A stretch of 64,000 bases of DNA, from contig JBNIDL010000002.1 in assembly GCA_050108195.1 (NCBI GenBank), positions 1 through 64,000 of the forward strand, in the 5' to 3' direction. The translations under genes were made by a program, and so were the position numbers. How positions within the stretch are numbered: position 1 is the stretch's first letter; each line of letters begins with the position of its first letter. The notes beneath the pieces were generated by a model that made no database searches, was not told the origin of the DNA, and saw nothing but the letters and a program-made list of their open reading frames with translations. Shown piece by piece: positions 43,219 to 53,115 of this stretch. The stretch is from JBNIDL01 sp050108195 (GTDB lineage: Bacteria; Pseudomonadota; Gammaproteobacteria; Enterobacterales; Enterobacteriaceae).

Positions 43219-44079
43219 ATGTTAATTAAAAAAAAAAATAAAAAAATTAAACTGATAATTAGTAGGTTAAGTTTAAAAGAAACACTTAGATTCATACCTA
43301 AAAAAATTATAGATTTAGTTAAATACAAATTTAAAAAAAAAAACATCATAAATTTAAAAGAATTGTTTAATATTTATTTGCCAATATCAAAAATACTAAA
43401 CTATAAACTAGATAACTTTAAATTTAAAAAAAAAATCAAATATGAAAATAATCCATTTATAATAGGGATAACAGGAAGTGTGTCAGTAGGAAAAACTACA
43501 ACTGCAAAAATTTTAAAAAAATTACTTAATTGTTGGAAAAAAAAATATAAGATAGAAATTATAAGTACAGACGGTTTTTTATATTCAAGTAAATTATTAA
43601 AAAAAAAAAAAATAATAAGAAAAAAAGGATTTCCAGAATCATATAATAAAAAAAACATAATTAATTTTTTAAAAAAGATAAAAAAAGGTAAATCTTTTAA
43701 CATACCAAAATATTCTCACAAACTTTCTAATGTTCATAAAAAAAAAAAAATAAAATTAAAAAACTTAAAAGTTCTCATAATAGAAGGAATAAATATATTT
43801 CAAAAGAATTTCATAAATTTAAAAAAATTAAAAATTTACAAATTTATAAATTATATAATCTATATTAATGCTTCTGAAAATTTAACAAAAAAATGGTACA
43901 TGAAAAGACATATAAAACTAAAAAATAAAAAAATAAATATATTAAAATTAGAAGAAAAATGGACTAAGACAAATTTAGTAAATTTAAAAAAAAATATATT
44001 AAAAACAAAGGAATACGCAAATATTATAATAAACAAAAAAAATAATCATTTTGTAAAAAACATAAAAATAATAAACTAA
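43219..44079 (+). CDS. coaA: Pantothenate kinase type I
   Basis: Phosphorylates pantothenate, the committed step to coenzyme A, so the cell is likely to receive or make pantothenate. The 286 residues (E. coli 316) include the P-loop GSVSVGKTTTAK near residue 89, the TDGFLY segment near 117 (an aspartate-glycine motif of this enzyme) and the later IIEGINIFQ. It is lysine-rich and diverged elsewhere. A 14-base A run lies at 43599-43612. It converges on murB with a four-base CTAA shared stop; in E. coli murB, birA and coaA point the same way. Confidence 0.92.
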   Translation: MLIKKKNKKIKLIISRLSLKETLRFIPKKIIDLVKYKFKKKNIINLKELFNIYLPISKILNYKLDNFKFKKKIKYENNPFIIGITGSVSVGKTTTAKILKKLLNCWKKKYKIEIISTDGFLYSSKLLKKKKIIRKKGFPESYNKKNIINFLKKIKKGKSFNIPKYSHKLSNVHKKKKIKLKNLKVLIIEGINIFQKNFINLKKLKIYKFINYIIYINASENLTKKWYMKRHIKLKNKKINILKLEEKWTKTNLVNLKKNILKTKEYANIIINKKNNHFVKNIKIIN

Positions 44080-45125
44080 AATTTTGTTTTTTTCATATTT
44101 TTTAAAAAATTATATGAATTTATTTCACCATAGTATGAAATAAATCTTACTTCAGGCTCTAAATTTACAGAAAATTTTTTAAAAACACATAAATGTATAT
44201 ATTTTGCTAATTTTATTATACTATTGGATTTTTTATTATTTGGATAACTTACAATAATTAAAGGATTATATTTATATACAAAAGAATTTCCAATTTTTAA
44301 TCCTTTTAAATAACATTTATCTATCATATAAGAAGCGGATAAAATTATACTATTTTTTGAAAAATTTTTAAAAGGAACATTTTTATATTTATTTATATAC
44401 ATTTTTTCAACAACTGGATTTTTAAAAAAACTTCCAGCATTTCCTAAAAATTTAGGATTTGGTATTTTTTTTTTTCTTATTTTATTTATTAAACTATATA
44501 TATAATTTGAAGACACATATTGATTTTTTAAAAAAAACAATTCTTTATGCAATAAGCATGGAAACCAATTTTTTGTAATCTTAAGACAAACAGACAAAAC
44601 AGCATAATATTTTCCAAAGTAAATATTTTTAAATAAACTACCTCTATATTTAAAATCGCATAGTTTTTTATTTATTTTATATATATTTCCATTCAATAAA
44701 TTTATTACTTCAACATATTTACAAAATTTCTTTATTTCCATACCATATGCACCTATATTATGAATTACTGCAGATCCGACACATCCAGGAATGAAAGCTA
44801 AATTTTCTAATCCATAAATTTTATTATACATGCATATATTTACTAATTTTCTCCATTTTTCTCCTGAATTACAATTAACTAAATAATATTTTTTACGTTC
44901 CATTATAGAGATACCAAATATTCTATTTATTACAACTAAACCATAATAATTTTTTAAAAATAAAATATTGCTTCCTTCTCCTAAAATAATAAAAGGTATT
45001 TTTTTTAATAAACATCTCTTATAAAAATATAAGAGCTCTTCTTTTGTATATACTATTACTACATCATATGAATAAACTTTTTCAGAAAAAGTATGAAAAT
45101 TTTTTAATGATTTAAACATATACAA
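44076..45125 (-). CDS. murB: UDP-N-acetylenolpyruvoylglucosamine reductase
   Basis: FAD enzyme that completes UDP-MurNAc formation. The 349 residues (E. coli 342) have the FAD-binding GEGSNILF near 49, IPGCVGSAVIHNIGAYG near 114, the catalytic serine segment GNAGSFFKNP near 233, and the LEPEVRFI glutamate near the C-terminus. It lies 15 bp downstream of rpoH and may be read from the rpoH promoter. With mreBCD, uppS and dapD it indicates ongoing wall synthesis. Confidence 0.95.
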   Translation of the reverse strand: MYMFKSLKNFHTFSEKVYSYDVVIVYTKEELLYFYKRCLLKKIPFIILGEGSNILFLKNYYGLVVINRIFGISIMERKKYYLVNCNSGEKWRKLVNICMYNKIYGLENLAFIPGCVGSAVIHNIGAYGMEIKKFCKYVEVINLLNGNIYKINKKLCDFKYRGSLFKNIYFGKYYAVLSVCLKITKNWFPCLLHKELFFLKNQYVSSNYIYSLINKIRKKKIPNPKFLGNAGSFFKNPVVEKMYINKYKNVPFKNFSKNSIILSASYMIDKCYLKGLKIGNSFVYKYNPLIIVSYPNNKKSNSIIKLAKYIHLCVFKKFSVNLEPEVRFISYYGEINSYNFLKNMKKTKF

Positions 45126-45140
45126 TATTATTTTTATTAA

Positions 45141-46007
45141 TTATTGTTTTGATTCTATAATTAGTTTTATTTTTTTCATAGCCGATTTTTCTAATTGTCT
45201 TATTCTTTCCGCTGATACTTTGTATTTATTAGCTAATTCTTTTAAAGTACTTTTTGAATTTTTATTGAGCCATCTAGAATATATTATATTCTTACTTCTT
45301 TCATCTAAGTTGTTTAATGCTAAAATTAAAGTGTTTGAAGCGTGATTGCACCAATTTTCTTTTTCTATACTATTAGCAAAGTTAGATTTGTTATCTTTTA
45401 AATATAAAATAGGAGCTAAATATTTAGAACTTTCATAACATTCATCATCGTAAAAAGGATCAAAATTCATATCTTGCATTGACATTCTAGATTCCATTTC
45501 TTTCACATCCTTACTATTTACTCCCAGTTTTTTTGCTACATAAAGTGTTTCTTTTTTATTAAACCACCCCAAACGTTTTTTTGTTTTTCTAAGATTAAAA
45601 AATAATTTTCTTTGAGCTTTAGTTGTGGCAACTTTAACTATTCTCCAATTTTTTAGAACATACTCATGTATTTCAGCCTTTATCCAATGAATAGCAAAAG
45701 ATACAAGTCTTACACCGACAGATGGATTAAATCTTTTTATTGCTTTCATTAATCCTATATTTCCTTCTTGTATTAAATCCGATTGAGGTAACCCATATCC
45801 TGAATAGTTTTTAGCTATATGAACTACAAATTTTAAATGAGAAAGAATTAATTTTTTAGCTGCTTTTAAATCTTTATTGTAATATAATCTATGAAATAAC
45901 ATTTTTTCTTCTTCTTCTAAAAGAATAGGGTAAGAATTAACCATTCTTGTATAAGAATCATATGTTTTAGTAATATAGTTTAGCTTATTTTTATTCTTTT
46001 TAATCAT
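45141..46007 (-). CDS. rpoH: RNA polymerase heat-shock sigma factor (sigma 32)
   Basis: Directs transcription of chaperone and protease genes. The 288 residues (E. coli 284) show sigma region 2 (ENLAKKLILSHLKFVVHIAK-type, with GYGLPQSDLIQEGNIGLMKA), the RpoH-specific box QRKLFFNLRKTKKRL near 129, and region 4 with the helix-turn-helix YKVSAERIRQLEKSAMKKI. ftsX, ftsE and ftsY, which lie between rpoH and rsmD in E. coli, are missing. It diverges from rsmD over 80 bp. Confidence 0.95.
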   Translation of the reverse strand: MIKKNKNKLNYITKTYDSYTRMVNSYPILLEEEEKMLFHRLYYNKDLKAAKKLILSHLKFVVHIAKNYSGYGLPQSDLIQEGNIGLMKAIKRFNPSVGVRLVSFAIHWIKAEIHEYVLKNWRIVKVATTKAQRKLFFNLRKTKKRLGWFNKKETLYVAKKLGVNSKDVKEMESRMSMQDMNFDPFYDDECYESSKYLAPILYLKDNKSNFANSIEKENWCNHASNTLILALNNLDERSKNIIYSRWLNKNSKSTLKELANKYKVSAERIRQLEKSAMKKIKLIIESKQ

Positions 46008-46087
46008 ATAGTTTATTAATTTAAGAATTATTTAAAAAAAAATAAAAAAATTTAATTTTTTAATATTATAATAAAATATATATATAA

Positions 46088-46666
46088 ATGAACAACATAA
46101 AAAAAAAAATCAATAAAAAAAGAAAATTTATAAAAATTTCTGGAGGTTATTTAAAAGGAAAAAAAATATTTACAGAAAAAATAATTGAGTTAAGACCAAC
46201 AACTTGTTTTATGAGAAGAATATTATTTGAAGAGTGGTTAAAAGAAAAAATAAAAAAAAAAAATTGTTTAGATTGTTTTGCAGGAAGTGGAATATTAAGT
46301 TTTGAAGCATTGTCTAGAAACGCAAATTCAGTTACATTAATAGAATCAAATAAAAGAACATATAATTTAATATTAAAAAATATAAAAAATTTTAAGAAAT
46401 ATAAAATTAAAATAATTAATTTAAATTTTAATAAAGTAATAAAAAATATAAATAAAAAATTTGATCTAATTTTCTTAGATCCTCCATTCAAATTAAACAT
46501 AATAAAAAAATCTATTTTTTTAATTGATAAATATAAAATAGCAAAAAAAGGTTGTTTTGTTTATGTAGAATCAAACATTGAAGTAAAACCTCCAAAAGAA
46601 TGGAAATTATATAAAAAAAAAAAAAAAAATAAAAAACATTTTAATTTATATAAACTAAAATGTTAA
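46088..46666 (+). CDS. rsmD: 16S rRNA (guanine966-N2) methyltransferase
   Basis: Modifies G966 of 16S rRNA. The 192 residues (E. coli 198) contain an early GGYLKGKKI segment, the RPTT...R..LFEWL motif, the SAM loop LDCFAGSGILSFEALSR near 61, and the catalytic LDPPF near 131. The C-terminus carries a 17-base A run at 46613-46629 encoding lysines. It overlaps convergent gor by 12 bp. Confidence 0.93.
   Translation: MNNIKKKINKKRKFIKISGGYLKGKKIFTEKIIELRPTTCFMRRILFEEWLKEKIKKKNCLDCFAGSGILSFEALSRNANSVTLIESNKRTYNLILKNIKNFKKYKIKIINLNFNKVIKNINKKFDLIFLDPPFKLNIIKKSIFLIDKYKIAKKGCFVYVESNIEVKPPKEWKLYKKKKKNKKHFNLYKLKC
46613..46629 (+). repeat. A17 homopolymer inside rsmD
   Basis: Seventeen A bases near the rsmD 3' end encode five lysines and the start of an asparagine codon. 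The frame is intact. It is one of the two longest homopolymers I noticed in the window; the other is in proS. Confidence 0.9.
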
Positions 46667-48028
46667 AAATTCCTCAGAAATAGTTGGATGTATTGCTATA
46701 GAATTTTCTAAATCTTTTTTTTTAAATCCTTTTTTTAATAAAACTGAAAATCCTTGAATAATTTCATCTATAAAAATACCTACTCCATGTATTCCAATTA
46801 TCTTTTCTTCTTTACCTAAACATATTAGTTTAATTAAACATTTACATGATTTATTATAAGAAAAATAAAATAAAGGATTAAAACTTTTTTTATAAACTCT
46901 AATAAGATCTTTTCCATAAGTTAACTTAGCATCATTCTCATTATATCCTACTGATCCTATAGGAGGTATGCTGAAAATAACAGTAGGCGTAAATTTATAA
47001 TTTACTAAGTTAATCTTATTAGATTTACTAAATAATCTATCAGACAAAGTTCTCCCGGAAATGATTGCTGTGGGTGTAAGTAAATGATTACTAGAATTAT
47101 CTCCAATAGCATATATATTGTCTATATTAGTTTTATTATATTTATTTGTAAAAATTTTCCCATCTTTTTTTAATTTAACTCCTGCACGAAACAGATCCAT
47201 TCCTTCTACATTTGGTACCCTCCCTATAGCACTAATGCAACATTCTGTAAATATTTCTTCTTTATTTTTTAGCTTTATTCTAAAAAGTTTATTTTTAACT
47301 TTATGAATTTCACATACTTCAGAATACACTCTAAATATTATTTTATTTTTTACCATTTCTTGTGTTAATACATTAATAACATCTTTATCGAATTTTTTTA
47401 AAATTCTATTTTTTCTTATTATTAAATATATTTTAATTCCAAAATTTGATAAAGTACACGCTGTTTCTGTTGCAATATATCCACTTCCTATAATTGCTAC
47501 ACTTTTAGGTAATTCTTTTAATTTTAATATTTCATGGAAATCTAAACAATTTTCATGACCTAAAAAATTATTTTTCTTTGAAATACTTCCAGTAGAAATT
47601 AATATTTTTTTTGATTTCACATAAAAGTTATTAACTTTTACTAAATTTGAATTTATGAATTTAGCTTTTCCTAAAATGTAATCTATATTGTTTTTTTTAA
47701 TAATTTTTAAATATTTTTTTCTAATACTTTTTATATATTTTTTTATTTTCTTAGTTAATAGATTCCAATTTATTTTGCTTAAATTTACTTCTATTTCATA
47801 ATTTGAGGAATATAAATTTATATACTTTAATATATTAGATGCGTTCCAAATTATTTTTTTTGGTATACAACCATAATTTACACAAGTTCCTCCAATTTTA
47901 TTTTTTTCTATTAATATACATTTAACACCATATTTAGATGCTCTTTTTATTGAAGATAACCCTCCGCTTCCTGCTCCTATTACAAGATAATCATAAACAG
48001 TTTTTTTATATAACTTATTTATATTCAT
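46655..48028 (-). CDS. gor: Glutathione reductase
   Basis: NADPH-dependent reduction of glutathione disulfide. The 457 residues (E. coli 450) have the FAD loop VIGAGSGGLSS near 17-26, the redox pair Cys49 and Cys54 in GGTCVNYGC, the NADPH domain IGSGYIATETA, AIGRVPN, and the C-terminal HPTISEEF with His447 and Glu452. With gshB it shows a glutathione system. It lies 5 bp downstream of marC. Confidence 0.96.
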   Translation of the reverse strand: MNINKLYKKTVYDYLVIGAGSGGLSSIKRASKYGVKCILIEKNKIGGTCVNYGCIPKKIIWNASNILKYINLYSSNYEIEVNLSKINWNLLTKKIKKYIKSIRKKYLKIIKKNNIDYILGKAKFINSNLVKVNNFYVKSKKILISTGSISKKNNFLGHENCLDFHEILKLKELPKSVAIIGSGYIATETACTLSNFGIKIYLIIRKNRILKKFDKDVINVLTQEMVKNKIIFRVYSEVCEIHKVKNKLFRIKLKNKEEIFTECCISAIGRVPNVEGMDLFRAGVKLKKDGKIFTNKYNKTNIDNIYAIGDNSSNHLLTPTAIISGRTLSDRLFSKSNKINLVNYKFTPTVIFSIPPIGSVGYNENDAKLTYGKDLIRVYKKSFNPLFYFSYNKSCKCLIKLICLGKEEKIIGIHGVGIFIDEIIQGFSVLLKKGFKKKDLENSIAIHPTISEEFLTF

Positions 48029-48033
48029 ACTTA

Positions 48034-48699
48034 TTAAAAAATTTTATTGTTAATTATTTCAAGTATTCCATTTATTATAAATTGTATACCCATACAAACT
48101 AATAAGAAACCCATTAATCTTGATATTACTTCCACTCCATCTAATCCGATTACATGCATTATAGCATTTGAACTTTTTAAAGATATCCAAATTATCACGC
48201 TAATTATCAAGAATACTATAATAGGCACTATATGAGAAGCCCAATAAGAAAAATATGTACTTTCATTTACAGTAGAAACCCAACTTATAATCATAGCTAT
48301 AGTTCCCGGTCCAGCTGTACTTGGTATTGCTAATGGTACAAATGCTATATTACTTTTTTTTTTTATATTTACATTACAATTTTCACTATTTGATTTAACA
48401 TCATCTTCCTGTAAATATGGGAATAACATACGAAATCCAATAAAAGAAACTATTAATCCTCCAGCTATTCTTAATCCAGGAATAGAAATACCAAATGTAC
48501 TCATTACTAACGATCCTGCGTAAAATGTGACCATCATTATAAAAAAAACATATATTGAAGTCATTATAGAATGATAATCACGTTCTTCTTTTTTCATATT
48601 TTTACTAAGACTTAAAAATAAAGCTATTGTTGTAAGTGGGTTAACTAAAGGTAATAAAACCATTAACCCTAATCCTATATCTTTAATAACTCCAAACAT
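48034..48699 (-). CDS. marC: MarC family inner membrane protein
   Basis: The 221 residues equal E. coli MarC, and the alignment is strong: GLGLMVLLPLVNPLTTIALF, the FGISIPGLRIAGGLIVSFIG region, FVPLAIPSTAGPGTIAMII and the end SRLMGFLLVCMGIQF...GILEII. It has six predicted membrane helices. The molecular role is not known; an early link to antibiotic resistance was later withdrawn. The match is to MarC and not to the shorter paralogue YhgN. In E. coli marC is elsewhere, so it has moved next to gor. Confidence 0.9.
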   Translation of the reverse strand: MFGVIKDIGLGLMVLLPLVNPLTTIALFLSLSKNMKKEERDYHSIMTSIYVFFIMMVTFYAGSLVMSTFGISIPGLRIAGGLIVSFIGFRMLFPYLQEDDVKSNSENCNVNIKKKSNIAFVPLAIPSTAGPGTIAMIISWVSTVNESTYFSYWASHIVPIIVFLIISVIIWISLKSSNAIMHVIGLDGVEVISRLMGFLLVCMGIQFIINGILEIINNKIF

Positions 48700-48832
48700 T
48701 TGATTTCTCCAAATTTGTTATATAAATTATAAGAAATATCATAAAAAAAAATAAAATTTAATTAAAGTAAAAATTTTAGTAATATTATTAAATTTAATGA
48801 TAAAACTATTTTAATAGTAAAAAATAAAAAAA

Positions 48833-50848
48833 ATGAAATCACGTATAAAAAATCCATTATTAAAAAAATTTTTGCTTCCAAAATTTAGAGAAATTAAACC
48901 ATTTCATTTAATTGATGCTGTAGAAGAAATTACACATAAATATAAAAAATTTATAAAAAATGTAATTTTTAAAAAAAAAGTTTTTACTTGGCAAGAAATA
49001 ATAGAACCTATAATAAAAAAGAATAATGAAATAGACAAAATTATATCTACAGTAAGACATTTAAATCTAGTTAAAAATACAAAATTCAGGAAACAATATC
49101 AACAAAGTATTTCTCTTATAATTGAATTAATTACATGGATTAACCAAAACAAAAATTTATACGAAATATATAAAAAAATAATAAAAAATAAAAAATTTAA
49201 AAAATTATCATATTCAAAGAAAAAATTTTTGGAATTTAAAATAAATGAGTATATAAAAAATGGAATATTACTCTCAAAAGAAAAAAAAAATGAATTTAGA
49301 ATAAACGTTAATAAACTATCTATTTTAGAAATTTCTTACGAAAATAATATAATAGATTCTGATAATTGTTGGAATAAATTAATTTTAAATAAAAAAAGGT
49401 TAAAAGGACTTCCTAAATCTTTTATAAGTAAAAATAAAAAGTTAAATAGTTTTACAAATAAGTATTATTGGTTAATAAAACTAAACACATATAACTACAA
49501 TACAATTATGAAATATTGTTTTGATAGAAAATTAAGAAAAGAATTTTACTATTTTTATAACACAAGAGCTTCTTATGAAAATAAAGTATTTAAAAATTTT
49601 AATAACTCTAAAATAATTAAAAAAATATTAATTACAAAAAATAAAATATCAAAAATATTAGGATTTAAAAATTATTCTTGTTATTCCTTAAAAGACAAAA
49701 CTATAAATCATCCAATAAACGCAATTAAATTAATAAAAAATATTTATAATCGTACTTTTCCTTATGCTAAAAAAGAATTAGAAAATTTAAAAAAATTTTC
49801 TAAAAAAAAATTGAATATAAAAAATTTAAAACCTTGGGATATGTTATTTTGTATTGAAAAACAAAAAAATGAATTGTATCACATTAAAAAAAAAAAAATA
49901 TTTTCATTGAAAAAAGTTATTTTAACAATTTTTAAAATACTTGACGAATATTATTGTTTAAAAATAAAAAGAAAAAAAAATATTCAAGTTTGGGATAAAA
50001 CTGTAAAATTTTTTTCAATTTATAGTGAAAAAAATAGATTAATTGGAGGATTTTATACAGATCTATATTACAGAAAAGACAAAATTGGAGGAGCTTGGAT
50101 GGATATATGTTCAAATTTTACAAAAATAAACAACAAAAAAAATCAAATACCAATTGCATATATAAATTGTAATTTTAGTTATAATAAAAAAAACCCTTCA
50201 ATAGAACATTATGAAGTTTTAACTTTATTTCATGAAATAGGTCATGCTTTACATCACATATTAAACAAAATAAAAATTCCAGAAATTTCTGGAATCAATG
50301 GAGTGCCTTTTGACTTGGTCGAGGTACCAAGTCAGCTAATGGAAAACTATTTTTGGGAAAAAAAATTAATATATACAATGCTAGACGATAATGTAAAAAA
50401 TAAAAAAATTGTGACAAATAATTTAATAAATTTAAGAAAACATAATTATTATTTATTTTTAATGAAACAAATAGAATTAAGTTTGATTGATTTGTTAATA
50501 CATTATAATATATCGAATGATAAAATAAAATTAATAATAAAAAAAGTTAATGAAAAAATAAATATTTTCAAAATTCCAAAATGGAATAATTTTCAAAACA
50601 CATTTAGTCATATTTTCTCCGGAGGATATTCATCTTGTTATTATAGTTATATTTTTTCAGGAATTTTTTCTTCTAAAATATGGAAAAAATTAAAAAATAG
50701 AAAAAAATTAAATAAAAAAAATCATAAAATTTTAATAAAAAACATATTATCAAGTGGAACAAAATATAATTTTTTAAAAAAAATAAAAAAATTTCTAAAT
50801 ATAAAAAAATGCATAAAATCAATTATATTAACAGACAATATATTTTAA
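48833..50848 (+). CDS. prlC: Oligopeptidase A (M3 family)
   Basis: Zinc metallopeptidase that degrades short peptides, including cleaved signal peptides. The 671 residues (E. coli 680) have the HExxH zinc site in LTLFHEIGHALHH near residue 466, with the third ligand glutamate expected in the following EVPSQLMENYFWE segment. The GG.W.D region before it (GGAWMDICSNF) is also typical of M3 enzymes. Its stop and that of pitA share the palindrome TTAA. The N-terminal half is lysine-rich and diverged. Confidence 0.94.
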   Translation: MKSRIKNPLLKKFLLPKFREIKPFHLIDAVEEITHKYKKFIKNVIFKKKVFTWQEIIEPIIKKNNEIDKIISTVRHLNLVKNTKFRKQYQQSISLIIELITWINQNKNLYEIYKKIIKNKKFKKLSYSKKKFLEFKINEYIKNGILLSKEKKNEFRINVNKLSILEISYENNIIDSDNCWNKLILNKKRLKGLPKSFISKNKKLNSFTNKYYWLIKLNTYNYNTIMKYCFDRKLRKEFYYFYNTRASYENKVFKNFNNSKIIKKILITKNKISKILGFKNYSCYSLKDKTINHPINAIKLIKNIYNRTFPYAKKELENLKKFSKKKLNIKNLKPWDMLFCIEKQKNELYHIKKKKIFSLKKVILTIFKILDEYYCLKIKRKKNIQVWDKTVKFFSIYSEKNRLIGGFYTDLYYRKDKIGGAWMDICSNFTKINNKKNQIPIAYINCNFSYNKKNPSIEHYEVLTLFHEIGHALHHILNKIKIPEISGINGVPFDLVEVPSQLMENYFWEKKLIYTMLDDNVKNKKIVTNNLINLRKHNYYLFLMKQIELSLIDLLIHYNISNDKIKLIIKKVNEKINIFKIPKWNNFQNTFSHIFSGGYSSCYYSYIFSGIFSSKIWKKLKNRKKLNKKNHKILIKNILSSGTKYNFLKKIKKFLNIKKCIKSIILTDNIF

Positions 50849-52323
50849 AAACTATAAATTAAAAATTTATATATTATATAATATATAGAAATAGATATAA
50901 AGCTTGATATAGGTATTGTAGAAAGCCAAGCTTTAATTATATTAGATATTATTTTTTTATTTATTTTGTTTCCATCTGATACTATAGAACCTACTACAGA
51001 AGAAGAGACTAGTTGTGTTGTGGAAACTGGCAATCCAATATAGTTTGCTATAGCCATTGATAGTGTTACAGAAAATTGAGATTTTATTCCCTGAAATCTA
51101 GTTATTCTATTTTTTCCTATTTTTTTGCCAACTGTAATTGCAATTCTTTTCCACCCCATCATTGTTCCAAAAGATAAAGAAAAAGCTATAGAATATATAA
51201 CCCAATTAGGTGAGTATTCCAAAATTTTTTTTATTTCTTTTTGTAAATTTTTAAGTTCATTTATTTCATATTTAGAAACATTCTTATTATGCAATAAATA
51301 CTCAATAAAATTAGAAGTACATATAGATAAACGATAGAAAAAAATTTTTACATCTAAACCGTTTTTTCTAAAATATTTAGAAAAATCTTTATTTTTAATA
51401 AAATTATTTATATTTTTTTTTAAATTAAATTTATTTTTGTAAAATTTGTTTTTTTCTAATAAAAATTCTTTTATCTCTTTATTTTTTTCTACATAACTAT
51501 CAATATAGCTAAAATATTTTTCGTTATTTACGTAATCATTAAAAAAATAATTTATAGAATTTCCTACTCTGTTTAAATCATTAGAGCTTATTTTTGAATT
51601 TAAAATAAATCTATTAGGAGACATACTCATTAAAACTAACATCATTATTCCTACACCTTTCTGACCATCATTCATTCCATGAAAGAAACTTATAAATATT
51701 GAAGATATTATTAAGCCTAATTTTCCAAAAATGTTTATTAAAAAATCTTTTACTATTTTTTTTTTATTTTTTTTAATTCTAAATACTTTAAGACTTAAAA
51801 AATTTAAAAAAAAAGTTAAAACTATAGGAATTAAGGAAGATATTATAGGAAACATTATAAGAGAAATAAAAACTTTAAAAAATTTAATTAAACTAATATT
51901 ATTATTCAAAGGAATTTTTTCTAAAATAGTTTTAATTATTCCTACTCCTAATATAGAGCCTATTAATGTATGCGAGCTAGAAGTAGGTAATTTAAAAAAC
52001 CATGTAAATAAATTCCAAGATATTGATGACAACAGTATAGAGAATATAGATAATATTCCATAAACAGAATTTATATTAATAAGGAAATTTATAGAGAAAA
52101 GATGTACTATAGAGTAAGCTATAGCTAATCCTCCAAAAAGAACACCTAATAAGTTAAAAAAACTTGACATTAAAATAGATATTTTTGCATTAAGTGATTT
52201 AGTATAAACTAGTATAGAAACTGCGTTTGACGCATCATGAAACCCATTTATTAATTCATATACAAGTACCAAAATCACAGCTAGTATTAATAAAAATACA
52301 TTTATGTTGATATCGTTAAACAT
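50845..52323 (-). CDS. pitA: Low-affinity inorganic phosphate transporter
   Basis: Imports phosphate as a metal-phosphate complex with protons. The 492 residues (E. coli PitA 499) have about ten hydrophobic segments and the two PHO4 repeats: LVYELINGFHDASNAVSILVYT near the N-terminus and SMAIANYIGLPVSTTQLVSSSVVGS near the C-terminus. The first repeat also has FKLPTSSSHTLIGSILG. A long cytoplasmic loop (about 230-360) is lysine-rich. E. coli PitA lies close to prlC and gor, so the region is syntenic. Confidence 0.94.
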   Translation of the reverse strand: MFNDININVFLLILAVILVLVYELINGFHDASNAVSILVYTKSLNAKISILMSSFFNLLGVLFGGLAIAYSIVHLFSINFLININSVYGILSIFSILLSSISWNLFTWFFKLPTSSSHTLIGSILGVGIIKTILEKIPLNNNISLIKFFKVFISLIMFPIISSLIPIVLTFFLNFLSLKVFRIKKNKKKIVKDFLINIFGKLGLIISSIFISFFHGMNDGQKGVGIMMLVLMSMSPNRFILNSKISSNDLNRVGNSINYFFNDYVNNEKYFSYIDSYVEKNKEIKEFLLEKNKFYKNKFNLKKNINNFIKNKDFSKYFRKNGLDVKIFFYRLSICTSNFIEYLLHNKNVSKYEINELKNLQKEIKKILEYSPNWVIYSIAFSLSFGTMMGWKRIAITVGKKIGKNRITRFQGIKSQFSVTLSMAIANYIGLPVSTTQLVSSSVVGSIVSDGNKINKKIISNIIKAWLSTIPISSFISISIYYIIYKFLIYSF

Positions 52324-52485
52324 AGCAATTTTGTATATATAATTTTTTAAAGTTAAAATAATTTATTTAATAAATTCCTTTATTTTTAAATTATTAAGAC
52401 TTATAATATTTCATTAAATTTTAATAATATATCACATTATTTTAATTAATTTGTTTAAATTTTATAAAAAAATAAGGACTTAAAT

Positions 52486-53115
52486 ATGAAACTGAAATTT
52501 CCTTTACTTGATTATAATTATAAAGATTTAGAACCTTTTATTGACGAAGAAACTATGTTAATTCATCATCTAAAACATCATAAATCGTATACAGAAAACG
52601 CAAAAAATATAATAAATAAAAATAATATAAAATTATCTAATTCAGAAATTATAGATTTAGTTAAAAACGAAAAAATAAACAACAAATTAAAAAATAATAT
52701 AGGTGGTTATATAAACCATAACATATTTTGGAAATCTTTGAAAAAAGGAACAAAAATTAAACATAAAACTAAAAAAATAATAAAGGATAACTTTTTAAGC
52801 TTAGATAATTTTATTAATAATTTCGAAAAAATATCTATAAATCATTTCGGATCAGGTTGGACTTGGTTAGTAAAGGACAAAAAGAATAAATTATTTATAT
52901 TATCTACAATAAACCAAAACTACCCTAATATTGTTAAAAATAATAAAAGCAAAAATTTAACTCCTATATTTAATTTAGATCTTTGGGAACATTCTTATTA
53001 CCTTAACTATAAGAATGACAAAATTAAATATATAAAATCATTTTGGAAAATAATAAATTGGAATTTTATAGAAGAGCAAATTTCAAGTATTAACCCATTT
53101 TTAGGTTTATATTAA
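52486..53115 (+). CDS. sodA: Superoxide dismutase, manganese type
   Basis: Converts superoxide to hydrogen peroxide and oxygen. The 209 residues (E. coli SodA 206) begin with a hydrophobic PLLDYNYKDLEPFID segment and have metal ligands in IHHLKHHKSY, GGYINHNIFW and NLDLWEHSYYLNY. The segment GGYINHNIFWKSLKKGT is closer to SodA (GGHANHSLFWKGLKKG) than to SodB, so Mn is the likely metal. It shares TTAA as a double stop with glyS. The upstream 162 bp are non-coding. Confidence 0.92.
   Translation: MKLKFPLLDYNYKDLEPFIDEETMLIHHLKHHKSYTENAKNIINKNNIKLSNSEIIDLVKNEKINNKLKNNIGGYINHNIFWKSLKKGTKIKHKTKKIIKDNFLSLDNFINNFEKISINHFGSGWTWLVKDKKNKLFILSTINQNYPNIVKNNKSKNLTPIFNLDLWEHSYYLNYKNDKIKYIKSFWKIINWNFIEEQISSINPFLGLY

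Noticed and set aside
48034..48699. YhgN as the identity of the MarC-family gene
   Set aside because: Length (221) and the internal acidic insertion after FPYLQ match MarC rather than the shorter YhgN.
52486..53115. Iron superoxide dismutase SodB
   Set aside because: The GGYINHNIFWKSLKKGT and NLDLWEHSYY segments resemble SodA; metal choice still needs a test.
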